Source: Phoronis australis
Lineage: Eukaryota > Phoronida > Phoronidae
Assembly: GCA_002633005.1 (NCBI GenBank)
Contig: NMRA01000777.1
Span: 99,323-144,503, forward strand
Direction: 5' to 3'
Length of the DNA: 45,181 nucleotides
A program made the position numbers and the translations under genes. Every line of letters begins with the position of its first letter. Position 1 is the stretch's first letter. Under the pieces are notes generated by a model. That model was not told the origin of the DNA, did no database searches, and saw only the letters and a program-made list of their open reading frames with translations. This document shows positions 11,575 to 23,000 of this stretch, one piece after another.

Positions 11575-13524
11575 GAAACACCTGTAAAACGTTTAAGTAA
11601 ATCATTCGTCATCATCACTTGCTTTGTGTATTAATAATGAAGCGTTCAAAGAAAGTTAATAATATAGTTTGGTCTGAATTGTTTGGTTATTTTGCTCAAT
11701 TTGGGGACGTGTTTGTGATTAAGATCGAAGACTTATTAGCCCTCCCCTCTGTGAGTCTAAGTCCAAAAGTTGAAGTTGCATTCCCCCCTACTCACTTGTC
11801 ACTTGAAATGAAATATAATATAGCTCTTAACCGAAGTTTAAGCGTTTAAAAAAGTACAATGTCTAAGTAACCCCGAATTGGCATCGAATGAGTTGGTTAG
11901 CAAAGTTCCAAACATTGCACATGAGTCAGAATGACAGAGTATTATTGGAAGGACATCCCGTCGTTCACTTTGTGTCATCTTTCTAAAATACACATTTTTT
12001 TCTGACGCGTTTTTTTTGATTGTTCGAATGATCTTCTTTGTGACAGAAAACAAGTCTTATCATAGAAAGGACAATCTTGCGACCGACTTTTATGAGAGTA
12101 AGAGGCCCGATTCGATTTCCGTGTTTAGTCTGCTAAAAAGGGCAAAATGAAGCCTTAATTTTTAACAGAAGGCATGTTCATATCAGCTTTATTCATAAAC
12201 AATTAATACACCTACAGTGTAATACGATAAAGGTAATTTGAATCTAAGAAATAAGATTTATTAGATAAAAATAAAATTAAAAAAACACAAATCAAATGCC
12301 TTTAACCCTGTGACCAGAAAAAGTTACCACTCATTATAGAACAACATGTTTACAAAACAATGAAAACGCTTACAAAACGTCAAGTGTCTTCCAAGAACCT
12401 TATCACAACTAAGAATAACAAAACTGCTTTTAAGTAACACCAACACAGTGAGTGAAAGCTTGCTTGTGCGTATGTGTGTGAATATATATCACATTCTATT
12501 TCCACGTAAGGAGTCTGTGATCTGTTTATAAGGAATAAATCTATTCCTTATGGGAAATCATCTCAATAAAACATTTATCAAGTTTCCACAGTCTTGTAAT
12601 TATTTCCGCAAATAAGATGATTGGATACAAAGCGAGAGCAGTGAGTATATCGACCTTTTTGCTGACAGATTATCGTGATAAATTGTTCTCCTCACAGCAG
12701 ACAGAAGGAAAAGGAGAGGTTTCCCTTGCGTGTGGGAGATATGAAGAGCAGTAAAAAGGTCTATGGCGGAAAATAAGAAACGTGTTATGAAATAAGGACA
12801 ATTATCAGCGCCAGTTACAAAATTAATATGTCATATAAGTTCGCTTCTGTCCCAAAAGGTTAGTTTATGTACATGAAAGACATATGTGGTTGTACCACAG
12901 GATTACATAAGCAAAAGTAGCATAATTTATACGTGACCTTTTCGATATAGCAACGATAGCAATAGACAAATTTAAACATTGTATACACATTATTAAGAGC
13001 ACAGAAAGAGTATGCAGTAAAGTTAAAAATAAAATTAATTAAAAAGGAATGAAAAAACATTAATTGAATATAACCACTACCTTGACCACTGGTAAATAAA
13101 TACAGAACATGATTTTCTGGCCCATGCAGAATACTTAGACTATTTTCGTAGCCTCTAATTTCCCATTCCATGAATTTATTAACTGCGCATGTCCGAACTT
13201 CCGTGGCCAATCAGTGATTTTCCAAATGGAGAACTAACTCAAGTTCAATCATCTACCCAGCAACTCATTTCGCTCAAACCTAAACGACATTCATGCTTTA
13301 CGCATGATGTCCTCTGAAAGGATGCCTCACCATACTGGAGAAATAACGGACCATTGTTCATTTTGAAAGTCACGTGACCAGCCATAAGCTTGGCAGGTTA
13401 AGAAACAATAAAGGAGAAATTTGAGGCTACGAAAATACCCAAAGTGTTCAGGAGTATCTTATCAATGACGGTCCAGAACTACGTTTTAGAATAGTTTCCT
13501 GTGGTGGATGTAGGCTCGTAGACT
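11575..13524. other. Spacer and 3' flank of the death-domain gene
   Basis: Very AT-rich. The right part probably includes the 3'UTR (see AATAAA at 13175-13180). No coding exon was recognised. Confidence 0.45.
13175..13180 (-). terminator. Possible AATAAA polyadenylation signal of the death-domain gene
   Basis: An AATAAA hexamer on the minus strand lies about 345 nt after the predicted stop. It is the nearest one I see downstream, but the region is AT-rich, so chance occurrence is likely. Confidence 0.3.
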
Positions 13525-14022
13525 TCAGGCGTGGCATTGGTGACGTATTTGTTCTACAAAATAACAAGGTAATCATCGTAATACAACACAGAATTTTCCG
13601 AATATGCACAATTACCAGCCAACGAAAACACCAATTAGTTAAATGCTACCACAACTTGTTACATGCAAATGGATAAAGTGACATATCCACTTAAGCAAAA
13701 TACCAAGTAAAACTGCAATACCGGTGAAACTCAGTTCAATAAAATACTTACAAAAATATAAAACTACGATTACTACCTGCAAGTGTATTTTTTCGAAGTT
13801 TCTTTAATGTCGAAGTTAACTTTGTTAGAGTGGCCACTTCCGGGTTGTCTTCGCGCCATTTCATCAACATGTTATAGCACATGTTCCTGGCATTCGTGTG
13901 TTGGTTTTCCAAGTCGGTTATATCTGTTTCATCGATCGACAAGCGGCGCGCGAGTTCTTTCCACTCTTTAACGGTTTCCTTATCTTGTGCTACTTGCAAA
14001 AACGCTTTCCGAAGGTAGCTCT
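13525..14022 (-). CDS. Exons 11-12 of the death-domain gene: death domain 2 and C-terminus
   Basis: Exon 14022-13777 starts after TTCTTCCAG, completing a Glu codon from exon 10. It encodes a second death domain: YLRKAFLQVAQDKET, EWKELARRLSIDETDI, NARNMCYNMLMKWREDNPE, then TKLTSTLKKLRKNTLA. The donor is GCAG|GTAGTA. Joining in phase 1 to 13553-13525 gives the end LAEQIRHQCHA and a TGA. This fits the last death-domain helix (typically ...dlAe.i) and supports that junction. A rival donor (TTTTT|GTAAGT at about 13751) would give a different tail in another frame and cannot be excluded as an isoform. Confidence 0.82.
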
Positions 14023-17000
14023 CTGGAAGAACGATAGTTTGCTTCAAATTATGTAACTCCAAACCGTAATTACGGATTTCATTTATCAAAGACGAAGGTA
14101 TATATCACGACAAGTTATGCAATTAATAGCAAATACTCGTGACTGCCACCCTTTTAACCATGTCCGTTTGTCTCCTGCTTTCCATTGCATCATTGTGCCT
14201 TTTGCTTCGTCTATGTTACTAGCTCAGCGCAAACAGAGATCTAATATGAACTCAGCTGACTGCCTCGAGTGAAATTTCGCCGTGCCCATAACCCACATGA
14301 AGGCGTGAAAACACGACAATAATTGAACGAGATTGCCGCTTTTATTCAAACTGCTCACCCCTTGACGTGAGGTACATGTACTCAGTTAACTTTCATGCGA
14401 GACTATCGGCTGAGCTCATAGCTCTCCGTCAGCGCTGAACCTATAGCTACAGTCACAAAGTTGGTTAGCAAGGAAATTTTATTGTTCACGTTAACTCCAT
14501 GTAGCAGTTGTTCACTTTATACAAGATACGAGAATTGTCTCTCCTGAGGTGCGCATGCGTGAATGAATGGATGTACTTGTTTATCAATGATAATAAATAT
14601 ATGAAAAAAGAAAAGGCTCGTGCGAATCTCCCAGATCCTGTGCGAAGTGCAGAATTCGAAGACATTGATGATGGAGGGGTATGTTTTTAAAAATTTCCTT
14701 TGTTAGTTTGCCGCCATTCAACTCGCGAGAGCAGCTTTAAGAAAGTGAACTGTGCTTTTTGATCATAACAAGTTTATGACAACCTTTCGTACAATGTGCT
14801 GATCGCTGATCAAACAAATCTGTTTTACATATCAAATCATAGCACAAGGAAAGCAATAGCCAAACTTTTACTAGAAAACACTGGACATGGAACACGTGGT
14901 TGCTGGTGGTGAAAATGAAGTTATTCAAAAATACAACAAGAATACCTAAATAGTATTGAAGTGATGGGATTTGTAGGCCTATTAAATTTGAACGTCGTGC
15001 ATTTCCTTTCAATTGTTTCCCATGAAGGCATAGGGGGATTTAGGGGCCCCAGCGCCCATGTAGGGACTCAACTAAGATTCCTAAATCTCCTGCGTACTTG
15101 TGGACGTGAGAAATCATTGACTGTCCTTTCTTATGCTGTTTTAGTTTCATTATCTATTCAATTTTTGACTTTGATACAAAACGAGAATGAACTGTGCATG
15201 TTGCATTCTGCATATTGAAAATTAGTAGGGACCTTTTTAAAACATCCTGGATCCGCCCCTGCTGTGGAGTAAAACATGTGCTATTGTGTTACAAATCAAC
15301 TACCTTTGGCGCTAACTGCCCTCTGTTGCTTATAGTCGTCATCCTTATCACGCACATCTTCCACTAGATCAGTTCGCCCACAGCGGTGCAGAGCCTCGCA
15401 AAGGATGGCAACCTGTAAAATGAAATTTAGGCATTATTTTAAAATGAAGCCAAAACGAAACCCGAAACTTTAGCCATGAATCTGCATGTCAACCATTCGC
15501 GTACAGTTAAATATTTGAATATCTAATACGAAATTCTTCAGAAAGACGAAGCCAAAAAGAAACCCGGCTCTTCGGCCATGAATCTGCGTGTCAACCATTC
15601 ACCTACGGTTAAATATCTAATATGAAATTCTTCAAAAAGACGGTCATAGCCTACTCGTGCTTAAAGAACTATCAGAGCCGTGATACCAAATAGCTTGAAC
15701 ATTCACAATTGAAGATGAGTGTTTTTGATCTTGTTCTGAATTGAATTACGATATACTTACAGGGTAAGTACTTAATTCTTCATTTATTTAGCTCGCAACC
15801 TGACCAAGAAGCTAAATTGTATTTCCTCAAATTTCTCCACAAATGTAAAGATTACGACAGTTTCAGTCGATCACTATCAGTGAAGTTGAAAAATGAAAAT
15901 TTTGGCAATAGTTTTTGTGCGAAATAAATTTGCAGTTGATTCATAGGCGGATCCAGGGGGTCAAAGGTGTCTGGATCCCCTTTTTTCCTTAATTTTAGTG
16001 ATATCAAATCCAGAATTTTCAAATTATTGACACGGATCCCCTTTTTAAAAAAATCCTTGATCTGACCCCCTTTTATGAAATCTTGGACCCCCTCCCCCTG
16101 TTGGTAGTTTAAGAGTTTTGAACTCGAGTAGGAGTTCGAGTTCAAACTTGAATACGTAAATTTAGTGTTGAAATAAACAATTTCGTACTTTACACATAAA
16201 TCATCATTTAGTCAAGTTCAACAGAAATATCATAACTAAGTTGTATCAAGTTCGATTTTGTGGATTTGGCTGAAGTAGGTGTCTATAATAACATTCGACT
16301 GATGAAAATTAATTTACCTTATCCACTGACCTGGGCACCCGTTTCGCCCAGGTGACCAGCATGTCGTAAATGGTATCCTCCGCGTGACTGTTGACGTTAT
16401 TCCGTAGAATCGCTTGTAACCTTGTACGTTTAATATTCAGGCTGTGGGCTACCTGTTTCCATTCATCGCCGAGGTAGGTCGCTAGATGCTGCAGCAGGTT
16501 GTCGTCGATTGGTCCATCTGCTTTAAAGGTGACTGGCACGCGGTGAATGGGTTTAGCAGCTTCTGCGTCGGGCTACAACAGTAAAAATAGGAATAATTAC
16601 CAATATATCTTCTCAGTTGTGTTGGTAGTATTTTGAGCCATGGTTGAACTTATACATACCCGAATTTCACTAAAAAATGACTTCTGTTTTGTTGGCTGAT
16701 TTTTTACCGCACGTAAATGCTGGAAAAGATATTTGCTTGACTTTGAGTTTATTCTGAAAAAATCCATAGGAGGTAATGCGAAATTGCTGGCAAACCGAAG
16801 GAGCTGAAATGAGTGGCAACTGTTTGACAACCATTTTCTACTCCCACAGCCAGCCTCCCGTTCAGTAACGCTAGGACCTCGCTAAAAAGTAAGACTTCGC
16901 GAGATTACGCGAGATATTGCCGTGTATTTCAAATGAGAACACGTGACATTGGATAGGTTTCAGCTAGGGTACTAGCGTAGGTCCTGAACGCACGCCAATT

Positions 17001-20000
17001 CTTGGGAGTACTCCCACAACCAGCTCGGGATTCTTCTCACAACTACCTCGCTCGGGGTTAACGACAGTTTTAGATTTCTTCGGCGGCCATTAACAACAAC
17101 GACCCGATTTAGAACCTAAAGGGACACCCCTGACCACCCACTGATTTCTTTTGTATCAAACTGTGTTTACATGTACTTCACGATATGCTGTTCAGGTCGT
17201 TAAGCATATCTGGTTTACTTCGTTTCTTGGCCCGAGCCACTGACAAAGATCGGATGTGGGGACGTCGAGAAGTTCATTTTGGTGGCTCGAAGAGCAAGAC
17301 TTTATATAGCATGTGGTGTACATTAAATGGAGTATTTGATCTTAGTGCAATGAGTAATAGTGAAAGGAATGCCATTTTAGGCAATGTTGCTGACGCTCAA
17401 CTGCTTTACAATTATTCAGATTGAGCCACTTTCCTCTGTGCAGCATATCTAGGAGTACCCTTCAATGATTCGAAGCTCACTATTGAAAATCCCAAGGCTG
17501 TTTGACGCAAAAGATTTGACACCCCGAAAATAACGAATAATACTAAGATCAAGGATGTCTACGGGAGGGCGCACAACCCAAGACGTACCTTTGGTAGACT
17601 AATGAGCTGTTCGCATATGAGTACATCACCGACAACCCATTCAAACTTCGTAGGCTTCTCTTTTTTCGCTCTAGCCTTTTCCTCCTCCGACCACACCGGC
17701 ACCTGGACCATTCCTTTTGTGTAAAACTGAGCAAAGCCTCTATAACAGTCAATGCCCTTTTGTGCAAATTTATCAATTTCAGACACGTACATCGAAAGAG
17801 AGCTCTTCAGGTGCGAACCGTAAACGAATTTAAGAGTAAGTTCTTCTTCGTCACATTGTATGTTACCACGGAAACGTATCTCGATTTCCTGTCCTTCCTT
17901 CATTTCCAAGTCTTTCGTTGGAGACGGCCCTTCTTCGTAACCGTCTTCGCCAAGTTTCCGTAAGTTTCGCTCTACCTTGTTCAAGGCTGAGCATATGACC
18001 GTGATGTCAGTCAAGTCGTCACTTTTTTGCCTCAGCATGATTTGAGTGTATCGCACAGACAGAGAAGTCTCTAGAAGCTTGGCAATGTTTTCTACTTGTT
18101 GAGACTTTACACCCTCTTTTGTCCGCATCACGAAAAACCTATGAATGGAACGAAAAGCAAACAATATCACACAACTAACCCAACTGAACGCTTTTTTCAA
18201 TATACTTCACGATAAAAGTCACTTTTAGCTACCTTCGAACGTGCTCTACGCACAACTTCAGTGTTACGCTGCGGTCCGTAGGTCTAAGATAATCGCGAAG
18301 CACCTCCAGTAAACTGTATCTCATACTTTCCCGTTCCAGCGTCACCGTTTAATCACTTTCCCTTTGGCCGCCATTTTTCTAGGGTAAGCAAGTAAGGTTC
18401 CGAGCATACTCAGGAAAAATACGTGTCTTTCTCTTGCATGATTTTGCGCGGTCTTGTGTGATCCTGCTTTTAGCGACATTCTCGTGTCTATTGAACAAAT
18501 CCCTGAGACTAGACGACATCAACGACTTCCTAAGTTATCTTCAACTTGTTGAACAAATAACGTTTGCACGGATAGCGCATGCCTAAGCGGAGATTTTTAA
18601 GAGATTTGTTATTCTGGTAATCTGTTGGTTGGAAATGTAGGAATTTCATCTGCTGCGAATGAACGATCTTCCGCAGCCTATTGGACAGTTGACGTCTTCC
18701 TCAATCTCTAAAAACTTAAAAAGTCAAATTCTATTGACTTCATACAAGAATCATGCATTTCCGATGCATTATCATTGAACCACAATCATGCAATCCTTCC
18801 TTAGTCCAAAATTAATAAGTATCATGTTCACAGAGCGCAAGTATTTAGGCGCAGCTATTTCAATTTTACCTGTCGACAGGGGCGCTCAGTTCGAACGTAA
18901 TTAGATCTCCTGCCTTCGAATGTGTCAGCTGAGTCTGTTCATCACATTCCCACTCTCCTTGTTCTGACCGTTTAAGCAGGCACACTTCGTCACCCTGCGC
19001 CTCTGTTGGTAAAATGGAATGTAGAATGACACAACGATTAACGCTTTTGGAAGTGACACTCCGTTGAAGATTTGAAAAAAATCATACCTGAAGTAAAATT
19101 TCAACACATTAAATTAAACCTCAACAATTTTGAAAACGCTGGCAAGCGTAACTCACCGTCGTTTTTCTCTCCAAATGATCCCAAACTAAATCCACCACCA
19201 GCAGCTGACATTGGTCGAGCAGACGAGGATTTGGATTGGGATTTTCCCGCATGCGCCGTCTGTGGTCGTTTGGTTTTCACTTGATTTGGCGGAATGGGCA
19301 AAGTAATGGAGATTGGACGAACGAAAGTCCGGTTACGCATGCCCAGATGCACGATCGGACTTGACGACATGAGGGGTGCACACGTGTCCAATTTCCTGGC
19401 CTTTAAATCAGACACTGCAGCAAGTTCAACCGGCTGGACCTGAAAATGGCAAAAGCTTTCATTTGAATGTGTTAACAATAATTTTAACGTTATTGTTTTC
19501 AGTCAATCTTTTTTAAAATTCATAAATAAGCCTGAGTTGATGAAACGTTGTATATTTGATAGGCTCTTGGTATGCCTGAAAACTAATTTCTTCATTCATT
19601 CGTTTAACGATCAAAGCGTCGTGTGATGTTGATAATCGTATTTCAAATCGTCGTATCACTGATGCCACCAGCCCAGGGCAACAAAATACCTTTTCAAAAC
19701 GGACAGCGAATGCAGACGTCTCTCAGTTGTGGAGAATTGCCTAATTCAGCTGCTGAGGAAATTTAAACTAGTCTTTCTTACTATAACAATCAGCTAGCAA
19801 TGGACTACGTATTTTAACTTTAAGACAAAAATGGTGTGTATGGACAAAAATAATTCAACTATTTTGGCTAAGAGCAGATTTCGAAACATAGCTTTTCAGA
19901 AGCAAAGAATAAAAAATTATATAAAAACAAGTAACCTGTATAATGAAGTCTGTGTTAACTCTGAAGACGCCTGGTCGAACGATCATTTGTATCCTTGAGT

Positions 20001-23000
20001 CGACGGAAGAAGTTAATTTTCCGCCCTTCTTTGAAACTGTCATACGCTCAACCTTAAGTCTTGTAACAACAGCAAGAAAACCAAACTTTTTAAGCCGAAC
20101 CGCCACAAATTTTGCTTCCTGAAACAAGCAATCATAAATAATGTAAGTGGACCGGATTGCATATGATTTTAAAACTATCTGCTGGATAAGTGTGTTGGAT
20201 GAGTGTTGCATGAAGTCAAATGCATTGTTCAATAATGACGACGCATCACGTGGTAGTGCAACGTCATTGTTGCTATCCTGCGTATAACTTTTATGCAACC
20301 AGGCTTTGGAGGACATCACGTTCAAACCAAAACGAACGAAAATGACATCCAACTATGCAAAGTAAAAAGTGAAGTGGACATTTCCTGCAATACAAACACT
20401 ATTTCCATTCAATTTCCTTCGACATAAAAATATGCCTCATATCACGCAGAATACAACTCCAACCTTAAACAGATTATATAGGGTATAGCCAAGTAAAAAC
20501 GGTGTTAACATAACCTCAATTTGAATAGGGTTGAACCACCCTTCCAAACTTTGTTGTTCCATTCTTACTTCATCTCTAAATTCCGTATTTGATGGCAGAA
20601 ATGCATGGCTGTCATGCAAGACTAGTTTTGACACCATGCAGTTTGTTAGAGTTCAAAATAATCGGACCACTTCATGATTTTGAAGTTTAGTCGGTGGGTA
20701 GCTAAGAAACATTCTTTTAACTACAGTACGAACACGAATACTAAAATCAGTCAAAATACCCCGTCACAGTTTACCTTAATATCTTCAAACACTACGTCTT
20801 TCGTGTCCATTGTCGTCCATTTTCCATTCGCTGACTTGTACTTAATGACCGGTTCCCGTGCCGCGTTTCTGGGGGCGCAGTGAGGTATTGCAACAGACAT
20901 CGCTTCTTGGAACTGAAAGCAAAGACAAGCATTATATTTGTGTGGTTGAACAGCCGTGAAATGAAACAAAGTCCGACCATAACATGTACTAATCAAACGT
21001 ATACCGGATTTTCCCAGAATATCTCCGCATGTCTGGAATGGCAACAGGCTAGTTGTTGGCCTAACATGATGGAAGTTCGCTTAAGGACACTCGTGGAAAA
21101 CACAATCAGTTGAGTGCAACTATCTTACATCGGACATTATAGTGAGGCGTTGCAATGCAATACTAACGGATGAGTAGATTCGAGAAGGGAAAATGCAGTG
21201 AAAACAACTCCGAAGCCCTACTAATGAAAATGCAGGGTTAAAAAGTGTTTGTCCATTAAATAGTGAAGGCAAAAGAACACATACTTTGAATTCAGCGTCT
21301 TCTTTGGACGGTTTCAACTCGATGACATTACTAACTAGTTCTTCTTGCTCGCCAAGGTCGACAGATTGGTCGATCAGATCGACATTATTGCATATTAAAT
21401 CATCTTTGTCCACGAACGTGTCCGGGTAGTAGCGAACAATGCACTTATAACCTCCGTCAAAGTCACCAGCATCGCACGTATACCTTAAATTACAAAGTGA
21501 AAAAATTCAAAACAAAGAAAATTGGATACAGATAACAACTTTTTTAAATTGGCTTAAATATCACAATTTTGTTTACTCATAAGTCACTTCCTTGTACTAG
21601 CTATATAAACGTGATGCCAAATGTGCCGACTGATGAACTGCATTCTCAAACTGGATTTCCTAAGCAAAGACATTATCCTCGATTGACTTGAGAGTTGTTA
21701 AAGTTTGGGATGGGTTGCAACTCCGTGGACTTCTAGAGCGCTCTGACTCCTGTCGAAGTTAGGTAAGGAATCTTCTTAGATCAATTTTAAGGGATAAGTT
21801 GTCTGGTTTTCAAGATTTTGTTTTTCAGACAGATTAACAGGCGGAAATGCACGTTTTTTGTAACTTGAAATTAATAATCTCTGTGCGACACCAAATTGTT
21901 GGGGTTTCAGCTCACCCAGACGCACTAAACTTGAAATACTCAAACAGTGCACCTAAACGATGAATGACTTCACTTATCAACTCACAGAAATCTCGGCCAA
22001 TTATTTGGGTTCTTCCTAGCCTCCTCTTCTCGTCTCCGTTCTTCTTCAGCCTGTTGCATCGCAAGGCCCTCTGGTGTTCCTTTTAACCTTTCCAATTCGG
22101 CACGTTTTCTTTCTTCCTCCTCCTGACGTTTTGCTTCCTCCTCGGCTTTTTTACGCGCCTTTTCCTCCGCCTTTAGCCGAGCAGCCTCCACTTCCCTCGC
22201 TCTTTCCTCGGCTGCCAATCGTGCTTCCTCCATTCGTTTCGCCGTCTCTTCAGCCTCAATGGCAGCCTCCTGGGCAGCTACAGCTGTTTTTGTGGACACA
22301 TCGGCGGCGAGTGCTGCGCTTTCCCGCGCTTCAGCGACTTCCAATTTTGCCTTCTCCAATTCGGCCGTTGCTTCTGCAGCTTTAGCAAGAATCATTTTGT
22401 TCTCTGCTTCCTGTTGTTTATCTGTAAAGACAAGGATTCCACTTCATAATTGATTTTAAAAGACACTTTCTTTAGATAATCTACCTTTGGCGCAACGACT
22501 ACAGTAACCTGCTCAAAAATCAATTTAATTTTCAAAATATTTATTTGATTAGTTCTAGAATCGATGGCGTCTAGCGGAATTGGCTGAACTCTAAGATGAG
22601 CCTATTTCATAAATATTTATAATTTTATGGCGCGAGTAGAAACACATTACTACTTAACTCTAGCTGCACATTTGCTTTCACTTCTGAAAATTCGATATTC
22701 GTCATTGAATAATGAACCGTATCTTAGGATACTTCATAGTCGATAATTATCGCATCATTGAAAGGTATTTCATCAGACTTTAACACACATAGGTAACTAC
22801 GAATCGACAACACTAGTGAATCAATCAATCAATCATTTCATTGAGTGTTATACCTAATCCATAATAAGTTTGTGTAATTACTCCTAAGTGCGTTTTGTCA
22901 GGTGCGCCAAAGTCACGACCTAATCTCATTGACATTTCGTTTCGCCATATAAAGCAAGCCGACATGACAAGCCAACTTATCTACCCTGTTCTCAAGCATA

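Noticed and set aside
15852-16145. Minus-strand ORF through the GGATCC-rich repeat
   Set aside because: It is low-complexity translation of a transposon remnant.
20437-20637. Minus-strand ORF between exons 4 and 5 of the death-domain gene
   Set aside because: Exons 4 and 5 already join in phase with normal ZU5 spacing. Inserting this segment would break the domain.
22074-22453. Plus-strand ORFs opposite the coiled-coil exon
   Set aside because: They are open only because the coding strand is so rich in GCN and GAR codons. Composition is Pro/Leu/Phe-rich and no splice context supports them.
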